NCBI GenBank assembly: GCA_029008615.1
Contig: JAQXJI010000006.1
Location: 167,159 to 231,158, forward strand
From: Elusimicrobiota bacterium
Lineage (GTDB): Bacteria; Elusimicrobiota; Elusimicrobia; Elusimicrobiales; Elusimicrobiaceae
DNA: 64,000 bases
Direction: 5' to 3'
Part shown: positions 43,553 to 53,300 of the stretch, in pieces
Numbering within the stretch: position 1 is the first letter of the stretch
How the letters are laid out: each line of letters starts with the position of its first letter
The notes under the pieces: model-generated
Databases searched by the model: none
Told to the model about the DNA's origin: nothing
Seen by the model: the letters and a program-made list of their open reading frames with translations, nothing else
Position numbers and translations under genes: made by a program

Positions 43553-43582
43553 GCCCGCCGCATTAAGCGGCGGGTTTTAATT
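43553..43582. terminator. Terminator of the toxin-antitoxin operon
   Basis: CCCGCCGC / GCGGCGGG hairpin followed by TTTTAATTT. It lies at the 3' ends of two converging genes. Confidence 0.8.
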
Positions 43583-43978
43583 TATTTCAATTTCCAAAGC
43601 TTCGCCGCCGCGCTCGGCCACAAATAAAAGCCTTAAAAGCTTTTGGAACGTTTTGCGGCTGTCTAAAACCTTACCCTTTACGCGGTTTCGGCCCACCAAA
43701 ATACAGCCCCTGGTGTCCTCAGCCGTAGAGCCGGCGTGGATAAGAACACCCGTAAAGCCGGGCACGTTTTCCAAGCGCGGCATTAAGCGGCCAAAGCGCA
43801 GGCTTTCGGTCAGCTTAATTTTATATTTGCCGGTGGGGATAGCCGTCTTGCCCGGGATTTTAACCCCGGGCGCGCGGACGGTATCTTCCAGCGTATCGCA
43901 AAAATATTTCCCGTCGATTGAGAGTTTGCCGATAGTGTAGTCCGGCCCTTTAAAGATACGTTTAATTTTTATTTGCAT
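43577..43978 (-). CDS. DUF5675-family phage protein, probable lytic or L,D-transpeptidase-like enzyme
   Basis: The 133-residue protein (ATG at 43978) contains the DUF5675 signature HAGSTAEDTRGCILVG, a His...Cys arrangement similar to the YkuD catalytic site, plus FCDTLED near the start. DUF5675 genes often lie in phage lysis regions; a peptidoglycan-active role is likely but unproven. The start is uncertain: in-frame ATGs lie 24 and 30 bases upstream, inside palindromic copy C, and no strong ribosome-binding site marks any of them. Confidence 0.7.
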   Translation of the reverse strand: MQIKIKRIFKGPDYTIGKLSIDGKYFCDTLEDTVRAPGVKIPGKTAIPTGKYKIKLTESLRFGRLMPRLENVPGFTGVLIHAGSTAEDTRGCILVGRNRVKGKVLDSRKTFQKLLRLLFVAERGGEALEIEIN

Positions 43979-43985
43979 AGGTTTA

Positions 43986-44154
43986 CTCGGTCTAAATTGC
44001 ATTTTCATTACTAGCAAGCTTTAATATTTAGGCAAATTTTGATTTTTGCTTCAGTCGGATACGCGGGGCTCCGCCCACTCTAGGTATACCTTCCTCATTA
44101 AAAAACAAAATTTTCTCTAAATCTTAAAGCTCACGTTTGTTACATAATCGCACG
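43986..44154. repeat. Long palindromic intergenic element, copy C
   Basis: It starts CTCGGTCTAAATTGC. The outer arms (44017-44041 and 44106-44131) pair over about 23 positions; they begin AGCTTTAA and end TTAAAGCT. The inner part has GGGGC / GCCCC-like pairing and the conserved CTAGGTATACC. On the minus strand it ends just upstream of the DUF5675 gene. Confidence 0.8.
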
Positions 44155-44155
44155 T

Positions 44156-44395
44156 TTAATGATGATATTCATGTACTCTATCCTCCACCTCGTTAAGCCG
44201 CTTATGCGCGCTTTTAAGGCTTTCCTCGTTGCGCGTCATACGCTCCTGCAAATGGTTGTACTTATCCTGTTTGCTTTCTAGCCTATCAAGGCGGAACTCC
44301 ACCATTTTTTGAAACGTGTTTAATTTGCCCACAAATATCCCTATGGTAAGGATTTGCGCCGCAATACTCAAGCCAAGTTCAACGCTGATGTTCAT
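44156..44395 (-). CDS. Small membrane/coiled-coil phage protein
   Basis: The 79-residue protein has one N-terminal membrane helix (residues ~6-24) and a long charged coiled coil (FRLDRLESKQDKYNHLQERM and on). The plan resembles XhlA-type lysis accessory proteins. AAGGAG precedes the ATG. It follows the fibre gene by 12 nt and is separated from the lysis enzyme by copy C. Confidence 0.65.
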   Translation of the reverse strand: MNISVELGLSIAAQILTIGIFVGKLNTFQKMVEFRLDRLESKQDKYNHLQERMTRNEESLKSAHKRLNEVEDRVHEYHH

Positions 44396-44407
44396 TTCTT
44401 ACGCTCC

Positions 44408-45952
44408 TTAAGCCGCTTCAGCGCCAGCCTGCTCCGTTCCGCCGCTTACATCAACTGATATACTAACCGTATCAGCGTCAAGTGTATTGCCGTCCATAAC
44501 CGATTTATTTATAATGCCCCAGTACGGATAAACCAATATTTGCTCGTTGTGGTTATAAACATTGGCTACTGCTTTGCCGTAATATACGCCTACAAGCCCA
44601 TTTATTATTGAACTAATATAGTTTGAGGATGTGCTTGTCGATAATAAATAATATTTGCCGTCGTATTTAAACGGAATCCCAGTAGAAATAGAGTTGTCTT
44701 TTGGGTATTTGCTTGTTTCATTAACAATGAAAGTGCCTATGTAATTTGCGCCGGCTATCGGCTTGATAAAATTATTATCAGCGTCAAGCAGTATAAAGCC
44801 AAACGGGCCAAAAATTTGGGTGTAGCCGTTTTCCAAAGTTTCTATTATCAAACTTTTGCGGCAGTTACTAGGATAGCTGTAAGAGTACCCAAATAAGAAA
44901 GAGTCCGCAATACTTGCAGTTGTTATGGTTTTTGTTATTTTTACGTTGGTTTCTAAGTTTTCAATTCCAAGATAATGGATACCGTTATTATAAGTGTAAG
45001 TATAAAGATAGTTGCCTTTAAACCCATAATAACATTTATTGGCATATTGCGTATTTAGGGCATAGGTCTGCTCCAAATCATTCCAGTTTATTTTAACTTT
45101 GGCAAGATGTGCGCCGTTTGGGCAAAACCAAAAGCCATTGTGATATTGGCTGTCAAAACCATAATCGCCGGAATAAACAAGGGCAGAAACAAAACCCCAA
45201 TTTTGGGTATCATAAACGCCGGTAGTTAAATCTATAAGCCATTGACGGCTTTGGGAATTATAACCCTTTAATAAAAGTTTTTGACCATTGGTGGCCCAAA
45301 CGCTTGGGCTTGAGGTGGGAAGCGTCTTTAAAGCACCTTCTTTTTGCGTCAAAGCTACGCAAGTTGCGGTTATTGTGTTAGTTTCAAGGTTAGGCGTAAT
45401 TACACCAGCGTGTCCAGAGGAAGAATAATAAACAATATTTAAGCTTTCCGGGACGGCTTTCATATATATATCGCCCAAGGTTACTTCTAAGCCGGCAGCC
45501 TTTACTGCAGCTTGCAAGGCGGTTTTATTAACATTAATTTTTAAGCCGCCGCCGTCTACTTCTTTACAGGTTTCGTCCCAAGTTACTTCCCTCAAATCAA
45601 ATATTAAAATTTGACTGGAAGTTGTTTGTTTGCGGAAATAGTAATCGTCTACAACGTCGGCAAAAAAAGACTCTGAGGAAGTGTGCATTCCGTAAGGTAT
45701 TAAAGCCATAGGAAAGTCGCGCCTAATCCCGCCGACGGTATTAGTCGGCAAAGCTTTTACGGCGTCGACAAGGCCTGTCGGATTATCCGCAGATATTTGC
45801 GTTTCGCTAAGCCCTTTTTGGATAAGGGTATCACGCAAATCGCCAAACACTTTACTGCACGCGGCGACGGTCAATTTATCGGTATTAAGCGCGCTTGTAC
45901 CGCCGGTTGCAGAGATTTTTAAAGTTTTTCCTAAGATATTTACTTCACTCAT
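44408..45952 (-). CDS. Probable tail fibre or receptor-binding protein
   Basis: The 514-residue protein shows no enzyme motif. Its N-terminal ~75 residues are small and polar (IRRDFP and SEVNILGKTLKISATGGTS regions); the rest is rich in Tyr, Asn, Gly and Ser with beta-propeller-like repetition (phrases such as YNGNY, GYNSQ, FWFCPNG). This composition and the position after the collagen-like gene suggest the receptor-binding tip. There is no reverse transcriptase nearby that would diversify it. Its ATG follows the previous stop directly (TAAATG). Confidence 0.6.
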   Translation of the reverse strand: MSEVNILGKTLKISATGGTSALNTDKLTVAACSKVFGDLRDTLIQKGLSETQISADNPTGLVDAVKALPTNTVGGIRRDFPMALIPYGMHTSSESFFADVVDDYYFRKQTTSSQILIFDLREVTWDETCKEVDGGGLKINVNKTALQAAVKAAGLEVTLGDIYMKAVPESLNIVYYSSSGHAGVITPNLETNTITATCVALTQKEGALKTLPTSSPSVWATNGQKLLLKGYNSQSRQWLIDLTTGVYDTQNWGFVSALVYSGDYGFDSQYHNGFWFCPNGAHLAKVKINWNDLEQTYALNTQYANKCYYGFKGNYLYTYTYNNGIHYLGIENLETNVKITKTITTASIADSFLFGYSYSYPSNCRKSLIIETLENGYTQIFGPFGFILLDADNNFIKPIAGANYIGTFIVNETSKYPKDNSISTGIPFKYDGKYYLLSTSTSSNYISSIINGLVGVYYGKAVANVYNHNEQILVYPYWGIINKSVMDGNTLDADTVSISVDVSGGTEQAGAEAA

Positions 45953-47206
45953 TTAATTTTCCTCCGTGATTTCTTCAATAGTTACATTATCCCCGGCTTC
46001 AAGCTTGGTATTTGCCTTTAATGAAGCCAGCTCCGCTTCCAAAGCCTCCACCCGCCTCAAAAGCTCCGCCCCGCCGGCCTGCGCCGAAACGGAAACCATA
46101 AAATCAAAAACGTTCGCCGTTTTGTTAAAGATAAAGCCGTAAGTCCTCCCAGCCAAAAGCGCGCCCGCGCCTAGCGGCAGGCCCTCGCCCAAAATCCCAA
46201 TTCCGGCCCCGCCGTTTATCGATAAAACCGCCGGCCCGGTATTATCATTTGCTATCTTAACCAAAAGCAAAGTATTATCGGGCAAGGTTTGAAAGCCTCC
46301 GCCGATAGTAATTTTAACCGTGTTCGCCGTCAAAGAACTATCCGCCGCGCGGTAAATGTAATTAGGCACGGCGGAAGGCGCGGCAAGCTTGGCGGTATAA
46401 ATAACGCTCAGCGGCCACAAAATTTGTTTTCCGCGCGTTTCGGCCCCGGCGAACTCTTGCCCCAAAAGGGAAAAATCAATTTTAATCGGCCGCCCGTGCG
46501 CCGCGCTGTCAAAGCCAAGAGTGCGCTCGTCGCTTTCGCCTTCTGTTGTCGCCGGGCCGCTTTGCCAGTTGGTGCCGCCGTCACTGTTGTCGCTTCCCGG
46601 CAGTTTAAAAGCCGGTATTTTGCGCACGGCGTCTTTTGTTATAGAGCCGATATTTTCCCCGTATTCGCCGGCTATCGGCCTTAAAACAAGCGGCAGACGC
46701 AAATCGGTTCCGTTCCAGCCGTAGAGGCCGCATTGCCCGTTTGCCGCCAATATTTGGGAATACTCTTCAAAAGTCGTATATTTGCCGGCGTCAAGCACAT
46801 GGCTTAAAAGTTCCGGGTAGTTTTGGGCGGCGGCTTCAAGCGTCTGGCCGTTAAGCCATTTTTGGCCGGGCAGTTCCTTTACGCCCGCGCTGGCCACCAC
46901 GGAGCCTACGGCGAGCGCGGAAGAAGCCATGGCCGCCGCCGTATTGCTTATAAGTTCCTGCCAGTCCGGCGCGGCCTGCGCCCCGGCCCACGGCCCGGCG
47001 AAGATCCAATCATTAAGGCTTTCGCTCCAGGCGTAAACTTCCAGCCCGCCGATAACGTGCAGTTCCCCGCTTTGGCCTTGGGGGACCGCGCTTTTAAGCA
47101 GGCCCAAAGTATCATAAGGCGCGCCCAAAAAAAGGGAAGAACCGTCTTTTCCGGGCTGGCCGGCGGGCCCTTGGCGGGCCGAGTCAAAAACTTCGCATTT
47201 AATCAT
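45953..47206 (-). CDS. Tail fibre with collagen-like segment
   Basis: The 417-residue protein begins with a short Gly-X-Y tract (GPAGQPGKDG, residues ~13-22), followed by a region typical of phage fibre shafts and a tail-collar-like part (GYNGTDLRLPLVLRPI-type, residues ~165-180). It ends in a coiled coil (LLRRVEALEAELASLKANTKLE), probably for trimerisation. GAGGAGCGG lies before the ATG, and the start overlaps the previous gene by 8 bases. Confidence 0.7.
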   Translation of the reverse strand: MIKCEVFDSARQGPAGQPGKDGSSLFLGAPYDTLGLLKSAVPQGQSGELHVIGGLEVYAWSESLNDWIFAGPWAGAQAAPDWQELISNTAAAMASSALAVGSVVASAGVKELPGQKWLNGQTLEAAAQNYPELLSHVLDAGKYTTFEEYSQILAANGQCGLYGWNGTDLRLPLVLRPIAGEYGENIGSITKDAVRKIPAFKLPGSDNSDGGTNWQSGPATTEGESDERTLGFDSAAHGRPIKIDFSLLGQEFAGAETRGKQILWPLSVIYTAKLAAPSAVPNYIYRAADSSLTANTVKITIGGGFQTLPDNTLLLVKIANDNTGPAVLSINGGAGIGILGEGLPLGAGALLAGRTYGFIFNKTANVFDFMVSVSAQAGGAELLRRVEALEAELASLKANTKLEAGDNVTIEEITEEN

Positions 47207-47516
47207 TTTTTCCGCTCCTCACTTCAAAAATCGTGTCGCATAAAAATCTTTTTTCTTTGCCGGAAGCGTCTTTAAGCTTCAAAATTATTTCATAAAAGCC
47301 CTCCGGCCAGTCTTTAGTATCGGCGGCGGTAAAGCGCAGATATATTTTTCCGTCGGCAAGTTCCGCCGCGCTTACATCCTGCTCGTAAACGCCGGGGCCT
47401 ATGTAAAGTTTTCCGCTCCAGCCGGAAAAATCATTAATATTTGTTTCGAGTTTTACTGTTTTTTGGGCCCCGGAAAAGGCGGAGTCGTCGCCTTTGTATA
47501 CCACTTTATTTTTCAT
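47199..47516 (-). CDS. Small structural protein, Ig-like (baseplate/fibre associated)
   Basis: The 105-residue protein is beta-rich with no cysteine-rich or catalytic motif; its end (GFYEIILKLKDASGKEKRFLCDTIFEV) resembles Ig-like domains of phage baseplate/fibre proteins. AAGGAG lies 9 nt upstream of the ATG. It opens the fibre cluster directly behind palindromic copy D. Confidence 0.5.
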   Translation of the reverse strand: MKNKVVYKGDDSAFSGAQKTVKLETNINDFSGWSGKLYIGPGVYEQDVSAAELADGKIYLRFTAADTKDWPEGFYEIILKLKDASGKEKRFLCDTIFEVRSGKND

Positions 47517-47531
47517 AAAAATGCTCCTTGT

Positions 47532-47757
47532 TAAATCGGTCTATGTTACATACTCTTTACTAGCAATTTTCCGTTTTTGAGCGTATTTTGATTTTTTTAC
47601 CGCTTCGGATACCGCGCCGCCCAAGGGCGGCATCGCACTTAGTATACCTTGCGTCAAAGAAAATCAAAATACATCTCAAAACCAAAAAATCACGTTGCTT
47701 ACGCGCTCACATTGCTAAAAATCACGCTGCTTACATTCTCTCACGTTAAAACCCACG
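47532..47757. repeat. Long palindromic intergenic element, copy D, with tandem tail
   Basis: The outer arms (47573-47595 and 47660-47682) pair over about 21 positions and contain TGAGCGTATTTTG. The inner hairpin is CCGCCC / GGGCGG. The tail carries 2-3 tandem ~30-nt units on the plus strand of the form AAAATCACGNTGCTTAC then CTCAC. Confidence 0.8.
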
Positions 47758-47777
47758 ATAACGCTCATTTAACGTAG

Positions 47778-47794
47778 GTCGGGTTTTACCCGAC
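47778..47794. repeat. REP-like hairpin
   Basis: GTCGGGT-TTT-ACCCGAC preceded by AACGTAG, the same unit as in the cruciform at 39211; base changes on both arms keep the pairing. Confidence 0.7.
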
Positions 47795-47807
47795 TTTCCT
47801 TTTACGC

Positions 47808-50384
47808 TTATTCATAAGTCAAAATTCCGCAGAGGCAAAAGTTTTTGGCTCCCGCGTTTTTTATTATTATTTCCGGCGCGTTTGAAAGCAGTTTCTCTTC
47901 CCTGTTTAGTGCCCTCATGCGGCTTGCCGACGGCATGGAAGTTTCCAGCTCCCCGCAGTAAAAAGAGGAGTCCTTTTCGGCCGTGGCCTCGCTTAAAGCG
48001 CGCATATTGTTTTCGTCCTCGCCGTAATAAAAATCCTGAGTGTTAAACACCTGAAACACGTTCTTAACCGCATTAACTCCGTCCTTTTCTTGTGCGCCGG
48101 GGTATTTGGGCACCAAAACGGCTTTTACGTCTATATCAACCCCGGCGAAAGCTTTTAAAGCCGCGTCGAAAGGTATTTTAAGGGCCGATATATCCGCTTT
48201 TGCGCCGGGCGCGGCCGATATTTTAAAGGAATATTTGCCGTAAACGCCCGTTAAAGTTCTGCCCGCCGGCGGGGTAAACATTTTTTGCGGCAGAGTAAGT
48301 TCTTTTACGTATTTTTCTTCGCCGTCGGGCGTAACCGTCAAAGGGGAATAAAACTCCAGCGGCGGGCGGGAATTTGTTTTGTCGTAAACGTCGCGCATTT
48401 CTTCAAAGGCAAGCCACCTTCCGCCGTAAACGCCGGCCAGTCCGCTTTCGTCGCCGTCTTTGTCAAAGTTCATAACGGCGTCGCCCAAAGCCAAGCCCAG
48501 AGTATCGTTTAAAAACGCGCCTTTCGTTCCCTCGTTGATATCCAAAAATAAAATTCTGTGCGCGCCGCTTTGCATTCTTATCGAAAGCGCGTTATACGGG
48601 TGTTCTAGGGGGAAGACGTCACTTATTTTCTCCTTAAACTGATACTTGGCCAGTTTCAGCAAATCGTTTTTAAGATAAGCGTTTGTTTGGAAGTTGTACT
48701 GGCTCAAATATAAATTTTGTCTGTCTTTGCTTACGTAAATAATATTTCCGTCCGCGTCGGCGGGCAAAACCGCGCTTGCGGCGGCCGTGGCTATAAACGG
48801 CGCGGTGATATTGGTGTTTGTAATAACGCCGTCGTCCGGGGCGTAAAGACGCACAAGGCCGTTGTCCGTACCGGCGACCAAAGCCGCGCCTATGCGTTTA
48901 ATCCAGTTAATGCGGGCGAACTCGCTTTGTATAATCATTTTAATAGAGCATTCCGCGTCAACGATACCGTAATTAAAATCGCTGAAGTTAAGGTAATCGT
49001 CGCTTTGGCTCAGGCAGATGCAGGGCCCCTCGGCGGAGTTGTAGGAAAACGCCAGCCTCCCGTCGATAAAATCCACGCAGTTGGGGTAAGTTACGCCGTC
49101 AACCAGCCCAAGCCGCCATTTATAGGTTTTTATTTTGTCGGGCATATAATCAATTACCAAAGCTTTCACTTTGTAGGGGGAAACATACTCGGTAATCAGC
49201 GCGCGGCCAAAACCGCTGTGCAGGTATTTAAACATCAGTCTGCCGTCGGATACCGTACCCTCGGTGTGTTTCGGCTGGCTGTAACCGGCCTTGCCCGCTC
49301 CGCTTGTTACTTTGTAATAATTTTCTCCGCTTTTAACCACGTCGTTAAGCGCATAGCCCTCGCTGTCCATGCTCCAGCCTTTTGTGGCGGCGTCAAAATA
49401 TTTAAGCTGTATATACTGCCCCTGCATATCCTCGGTAAAAAAGGGCAGGCCCTGCCCGCCGGTCTGCGTAAAGGCCGAGTTCATCGTAAAAACGGTTTCT
49501 TCCAGCGTTTGGGCGTTAAGCACTTTAATTGTGCAGCTGATAGCCTTGCCGGAATAATTTACCGTATTCGAAGCGGCCGTAACGGTCTGCGCGCTTACGT
49601 TTCCCTGCGCCTGCAAATCGGTGTTTGCGCGTAAAAGGTAGCTTACGGCCATTTCGGCGTTTACGTTTAAATCGGGCAGGTTTTCAAGCGCGGGGCCCTC
49701 GTTTTCGCCAATGGTCCAAACAATGCTTTTTACGCTTTCGCCCGAAGCCAGCTGATAAGGCTGCAAAGCCAAATCGGCGGCGGGGTTTTCCGCGGCGGAA
49801 GTCAAAGTTATATTCCCGCTCACGCCGGAAGCTTCAATAAGCCGGCCTTTATTGGTGTTAAATTCTTTCCACGGCCCGTTATTAAAGGCGACGGCGTTAT
49901 AAGTCCAAGTTTCCCGCGCATAATATTTTACTTGGGCGAAGGGGTAATCCTCGTGGGCCAAATAAAGCACGTTTGCGCTTTGCTTGCTTCTAAGGCGTTT
50001 TATTCCTTTTAAGTCAAACAAATCTTTTGCCAGGTAAGGCGCGCTTATTTTTAAAGGCGAACCGTCTTCAAGCCGGATAAAATCAAAGCTTTCCAAATCA
50101 AAGGGGGCAAAGCCTCCGCCGTAAAACACAAGCAGGTATTTTATATTTCTTGTGCTGTTAAAGCTGAACAGCGCAAAAGGCCCGCTTACGCCAAGCTCGG
50201 TTTGCAGATCGGCCAAAAAGCGTTTGCCCGCGCGGTTAAAAAGCGCGCCGCTTTCGGTGGCGTAAACGTTTTTGCCTTCGCGCAGGTGGTTTTGCAAAGC
50301 CTCGTAATCTGCGCGGCTTTCCACGGTCGGGTCAATTTCCCCGTAAATAAAATTAAACTTTTGGGAAATCAGCTTTCTTCTCAT
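47808..50384 (-). CDS. Podovirus nozzle/tail tubular protein (gp12-like)
   Basis: The 858-residue protein begins with the phrase typical of this group of podovirus proteins: KFNFIYGEIDPTVESRADYEALQNH and then ESGALFNRAGKRFLADL (comparable to the SGGEISP...R.G.RF pattern). The rest is beta-rich with WD-like repeats (VRLYAPDDGVITNTN). It should form the distal tail tube. Its ATG overlaps the stop of the giant gene by one base. Confidence 0.7.
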   Translation of the reverse strand: MRRKLISQKFNFIYGEIDPTVESRADYEALQNHLREGKNVYATESGALFNRAGKRFLADLQTELGVSGPFALFSFNSTRNIKYLLVFYGGGFAPFDLESFDFIRLEDGSPLKISAPYLAKDLFDLKGIKRLRSKQSANVLYLAHEDYPFAQVKYYARETWTYNAVAFNNGPWKEFNTNKGRLIEASGVSGNITLTSAAENPAADLALQPYQLASGESVKSIVWTIGENEGPALENLPDLNVNAEMAVSYLLRANTDLQAQGNVSAQTVTAASNTVNYSGKAISCTIKVLNAQTLEETVFTMNSAFTQTGGQGLPFFTEDMQGQYIQLKYFDAATKGWSMDSEGYALNDVVKSGENYYKVTSGAGKAGYSQPKHTEGTVSDGRLMFKYLHSGFGRALITEYVSPYKVKALVIDYMPDKIKTYKWRLGLVDGVTYPNCVDFIDGRLAFSYNSAEGPCICLSQSDDYLNFSDFNYGIVDAECSIKMIIQSEFARINWIKRIGAALVAGTDNGLVRLYAPDDGVITNTNITAPFIATAAASAVLPADADGNIIYVSKDRQNLYLSQYNFQTNAYLKNDLLKLAKYQFKEKISDVFPLEHPYNALSIRMQSGAHRILFLDINEGTKGAFLNDTLGLALGDAVMNFDKDGDESGLAGVYGGRWLAFEEMRDVYDKTNSRPPLEFYSPLTVTPDGEEKYVKELTLPQKMFTPPAGRTLTGVYGKYSFKISAAPGAKADISALKIPFDAALKAFAGVDIDVKAVLVPKYPGAQEKDGVNAVKNVFQVFNTQDFYYGEDENNMRALSEATAEKDSSFYCGELETSMPSASRMRALNREEKLLSNAPEIIIKNAGAKNFCLCGILTYE

Positions 50385-53300
50385 TAATTATTCCTCCGTT
50401 GTTTTTTGCGGCGTTTTTTGGTTTTCTTCTTTTTCTCCCCGGTCATCTGCCCGGCGCGGTATTCGGTGTAGCCCGCCGCCCTTAAAAGGCCTTTTGCGGT
50501 TTTGCCGTCAAAAACGTCTTTAACTCCGCCGGCGGCGTTAAGCGCTGTCTGCGCCGGCAGGCCGGTATATTTAAGCAAAGCCGCCAAAGAGTTTATGCTG
50601 TCCGTTAAGCTCATTTCGCCAAGCAGCTCTTCCAGCCCGCCGGCGTCGTTGTAAGCTTTTACGGCTTTATTGACGTCGCGCTGTATGTCTTCAAAAGCGG
50701 GCATGGCCACGCTTGAGGGCGCGGGCAGTTTTTGGTTTTTGCTCTTGGCGTAAACGGCGTCCAAAAGGTATTTAACGCCGGCTTCGGCAAAAGCGTTTAC
50801 GGAAGCCAGCCCGGTAATTGGGGAAGCCAAAACGTCAAAAACGCCTTTTTGGGCTTTTTCCTCGCCGTCGTCGTCCTTGCCGGGGTAAAGCCAGGCAAAG
50901 CCCAAAAGCGTATAAATCATGGGGTTTAAAGCGGCGTATAAAAGCCACGTCTTGCCGAAATCCGCGGCGGAAATTTCCCCGTTTTTATACTGTATGTAGC
51001 TTGTCGCCAATTTGCCGAAGTACTGCTTGCTTTGGTTCCTGAACACGGTATAAATGCGCGCGGCGTAATTATCGGCATTGGCCTGATACTCGCCCAGCAA
51101 AGCTTTTTGGGAGCTTTGCAAAGTGCTTTCGCCCTGTTCTTCCACTTTGGCGCGGGCCTCCTGCGGGGAAAGTTTTAAATCCTCCGTCAAATATTTATAA
51201 TAGGGATACCCGCCGTAAACAAAGCTTGCCTTATCGCCCCAGCGTATATTAAACATCAGCGCGTTTGTAAGGTTGTTCCAGCGGGTTTGAAGCAAATTCA
51301 AATCGCGGGCGGCCATGGCGCGCTGCAAACTTTCGTTTATCGAACCTTGGGCAAAGCGCACTTCTATATGCGGCACGTTTTTAAGCATAAAATCATAAGT
51401 GGCTTTAGGCTTGGCCATACCTTCCAAAAAGTATTTGGCCCAAATATGAAAAGGCATTTTTTCGGCAAAGCTTATCCCGGTGGCAAACTGCTTTGCGCCG
51501 ACGGTGGCCTTTAAAGCCATCGCGCTTTTAACCCACCCGTTGAAGATAAACTCCATAACCGGGCTTGAACCCGCGCTCTTCTTTATTTGCGGGCCCTGCA
51601 AATCTATCAGGCGCAGAAGCTTGTCGTAAAGTTTTTTGCCGTCTTCGCGCCCGGCCGCGCTTTCAAAAGCTCTTTCTATCTTTTCGCTTTTAAATACGCC
51701 CTTTATCAGATTAAAGGTCAAAGCCTCATTTATATACTCGGCGGCGCGGTTGGTGTGGTTTTGCACTATTTCAAGAATGCTTGTCGGCTTCATGGCGACG
51801 CGGAAGCTTTTAACTCTTTTTTTAATAAAGCTCGGGTTCGCGCTCGCGTTTATGTATTGTTTAATATAATCCGTGTCGCCGCCTATATCCATGCGCCTGG
51901 CCACGCTGGGCAGATAGTTAGGGTCTTGCGGCAGGGAAAATCCGTGCATTTCCCTGAAAACGGCGTTTTCCCTCGCCCATTGTGCGGCCGTAAACTGTTG
52001 CAGTACGTCGGCAAGGCGTTTTTCCGCCGGGGTCAAAAGGTTAAACATTTGCTCCAGCTGGTTCTGCCCGTATTGCCTTAAAAGCCTGCCCCTTAAGCCG
52101 TAATCAACAATGCTTCCGTCTTCGCGCGTTTCGGGCTGGGTGTTTTTATACCATTCGTAAACGCTCATTATTTCCAGTTTGTTAAGGTCGTCTTGGTCTA
52201 TATCCTGCTCGGCAAGCCATTTGCCGTCTTGCAAAATTCTGGCCTGCTCCGCGCCGTCGGCCTCGTTAAGGGCGCGCATATAGTTTTCCGCCGTAAATAC
52301 GGTTTTTTGCAGTTCCGCTATTTTGTTTAAAACCGCGCCGTTGCTTTTAAGATCCAAAACCGTGCGGAAGATATCGTTTAACTGCCGGCCCTTTTCATAT
52401 TTGTAAAGGGCGGTGCCTCTTTGGCCTTGTAAAGTGTCCAAAGCGTCGGCGAGGTTCGTTTTGGTTTTTACCAGTTCGCCGTTTTCGTTTACTTCTTCAT
52501 GCTCAATAACGCCGAAAGCGTTTAAAAGGAACTGCTTATAATTGGTATCGGGCAGGTTTAAAAACCACTTTGCGCCAAAGGGCAGTTTTCTGTTTCTTAA
52601 AGCTTGGTTTAAAGCTTCGCGCAGGTATTCGCGGCTTAGCTGTTTTCTAAGTTTTTCCCTTAACTTGTTGGCGCGGCCGGCTTTTAACAGGGCGGAAACG
52701 TCCTCAAAAAGTTTTTGGCTGTCGGCGGGGTTGTTCTCCTTGCCGTTAACCAAAAATTCCAAAACGCCGTTTAAAAGGGCTTCTTCCACGGGGTAAATAT
52801 CGCCGTTTTGTACGGCGGCCATGGCCTTATCCTGCCGCGCGTTTAAAATAACCTGCAGTTCTTCCGGGCTGTAAGGCTTTGTACGCGTGTTGAAAGTATT
52901 TGATTTTTCAGCTATAATATCATTGTCCCCGTTTAGCAACGGTTTAAAAGCCGTGTCTCTGGCGGGGATAACTTTTTGCCCTGCGTAATTTTTATTATAT
53001 TTGGCTATTTTGCGCTTGACAAAATCTCTCAAATCTCCTAAATTATCTATATGCGGAAGATGGCCGAAGTTCGCTTCGGAGGGACCTTCCGCATTTGAAG
53101 GCTGTTGTTGGCCAGTTTCCATATTGGGGCTGGAGTTACCGACAGCCTTCTTTTTTTCTTCCGTTTGCAAATTGTTTTTCTCAAGCGTAAGATCGGGCTT
53201 TTTTAAACCCCAGTATTCCCGCGCCTTTTGCAAAAAGTCAAAAGCCCTTTGGCTCAGTTTGGCTTTTTTGACGTTGCCGCTTTTCTCAAAAGCTTTGCGT

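Noticed and set aside
44408-45952. Diversity-generating retroelement acting on the fibre gene
   Set aside because: No reverse transcriptase and no template/variable repeat pair could be found in the window.
48717-49634. Plus-strand frame of 305 codons inside the gp12-like gene
   Set aside because: It is antisense to a well-supported structural gene, has no ribosome-binding site and an unlikely amino acid composition.
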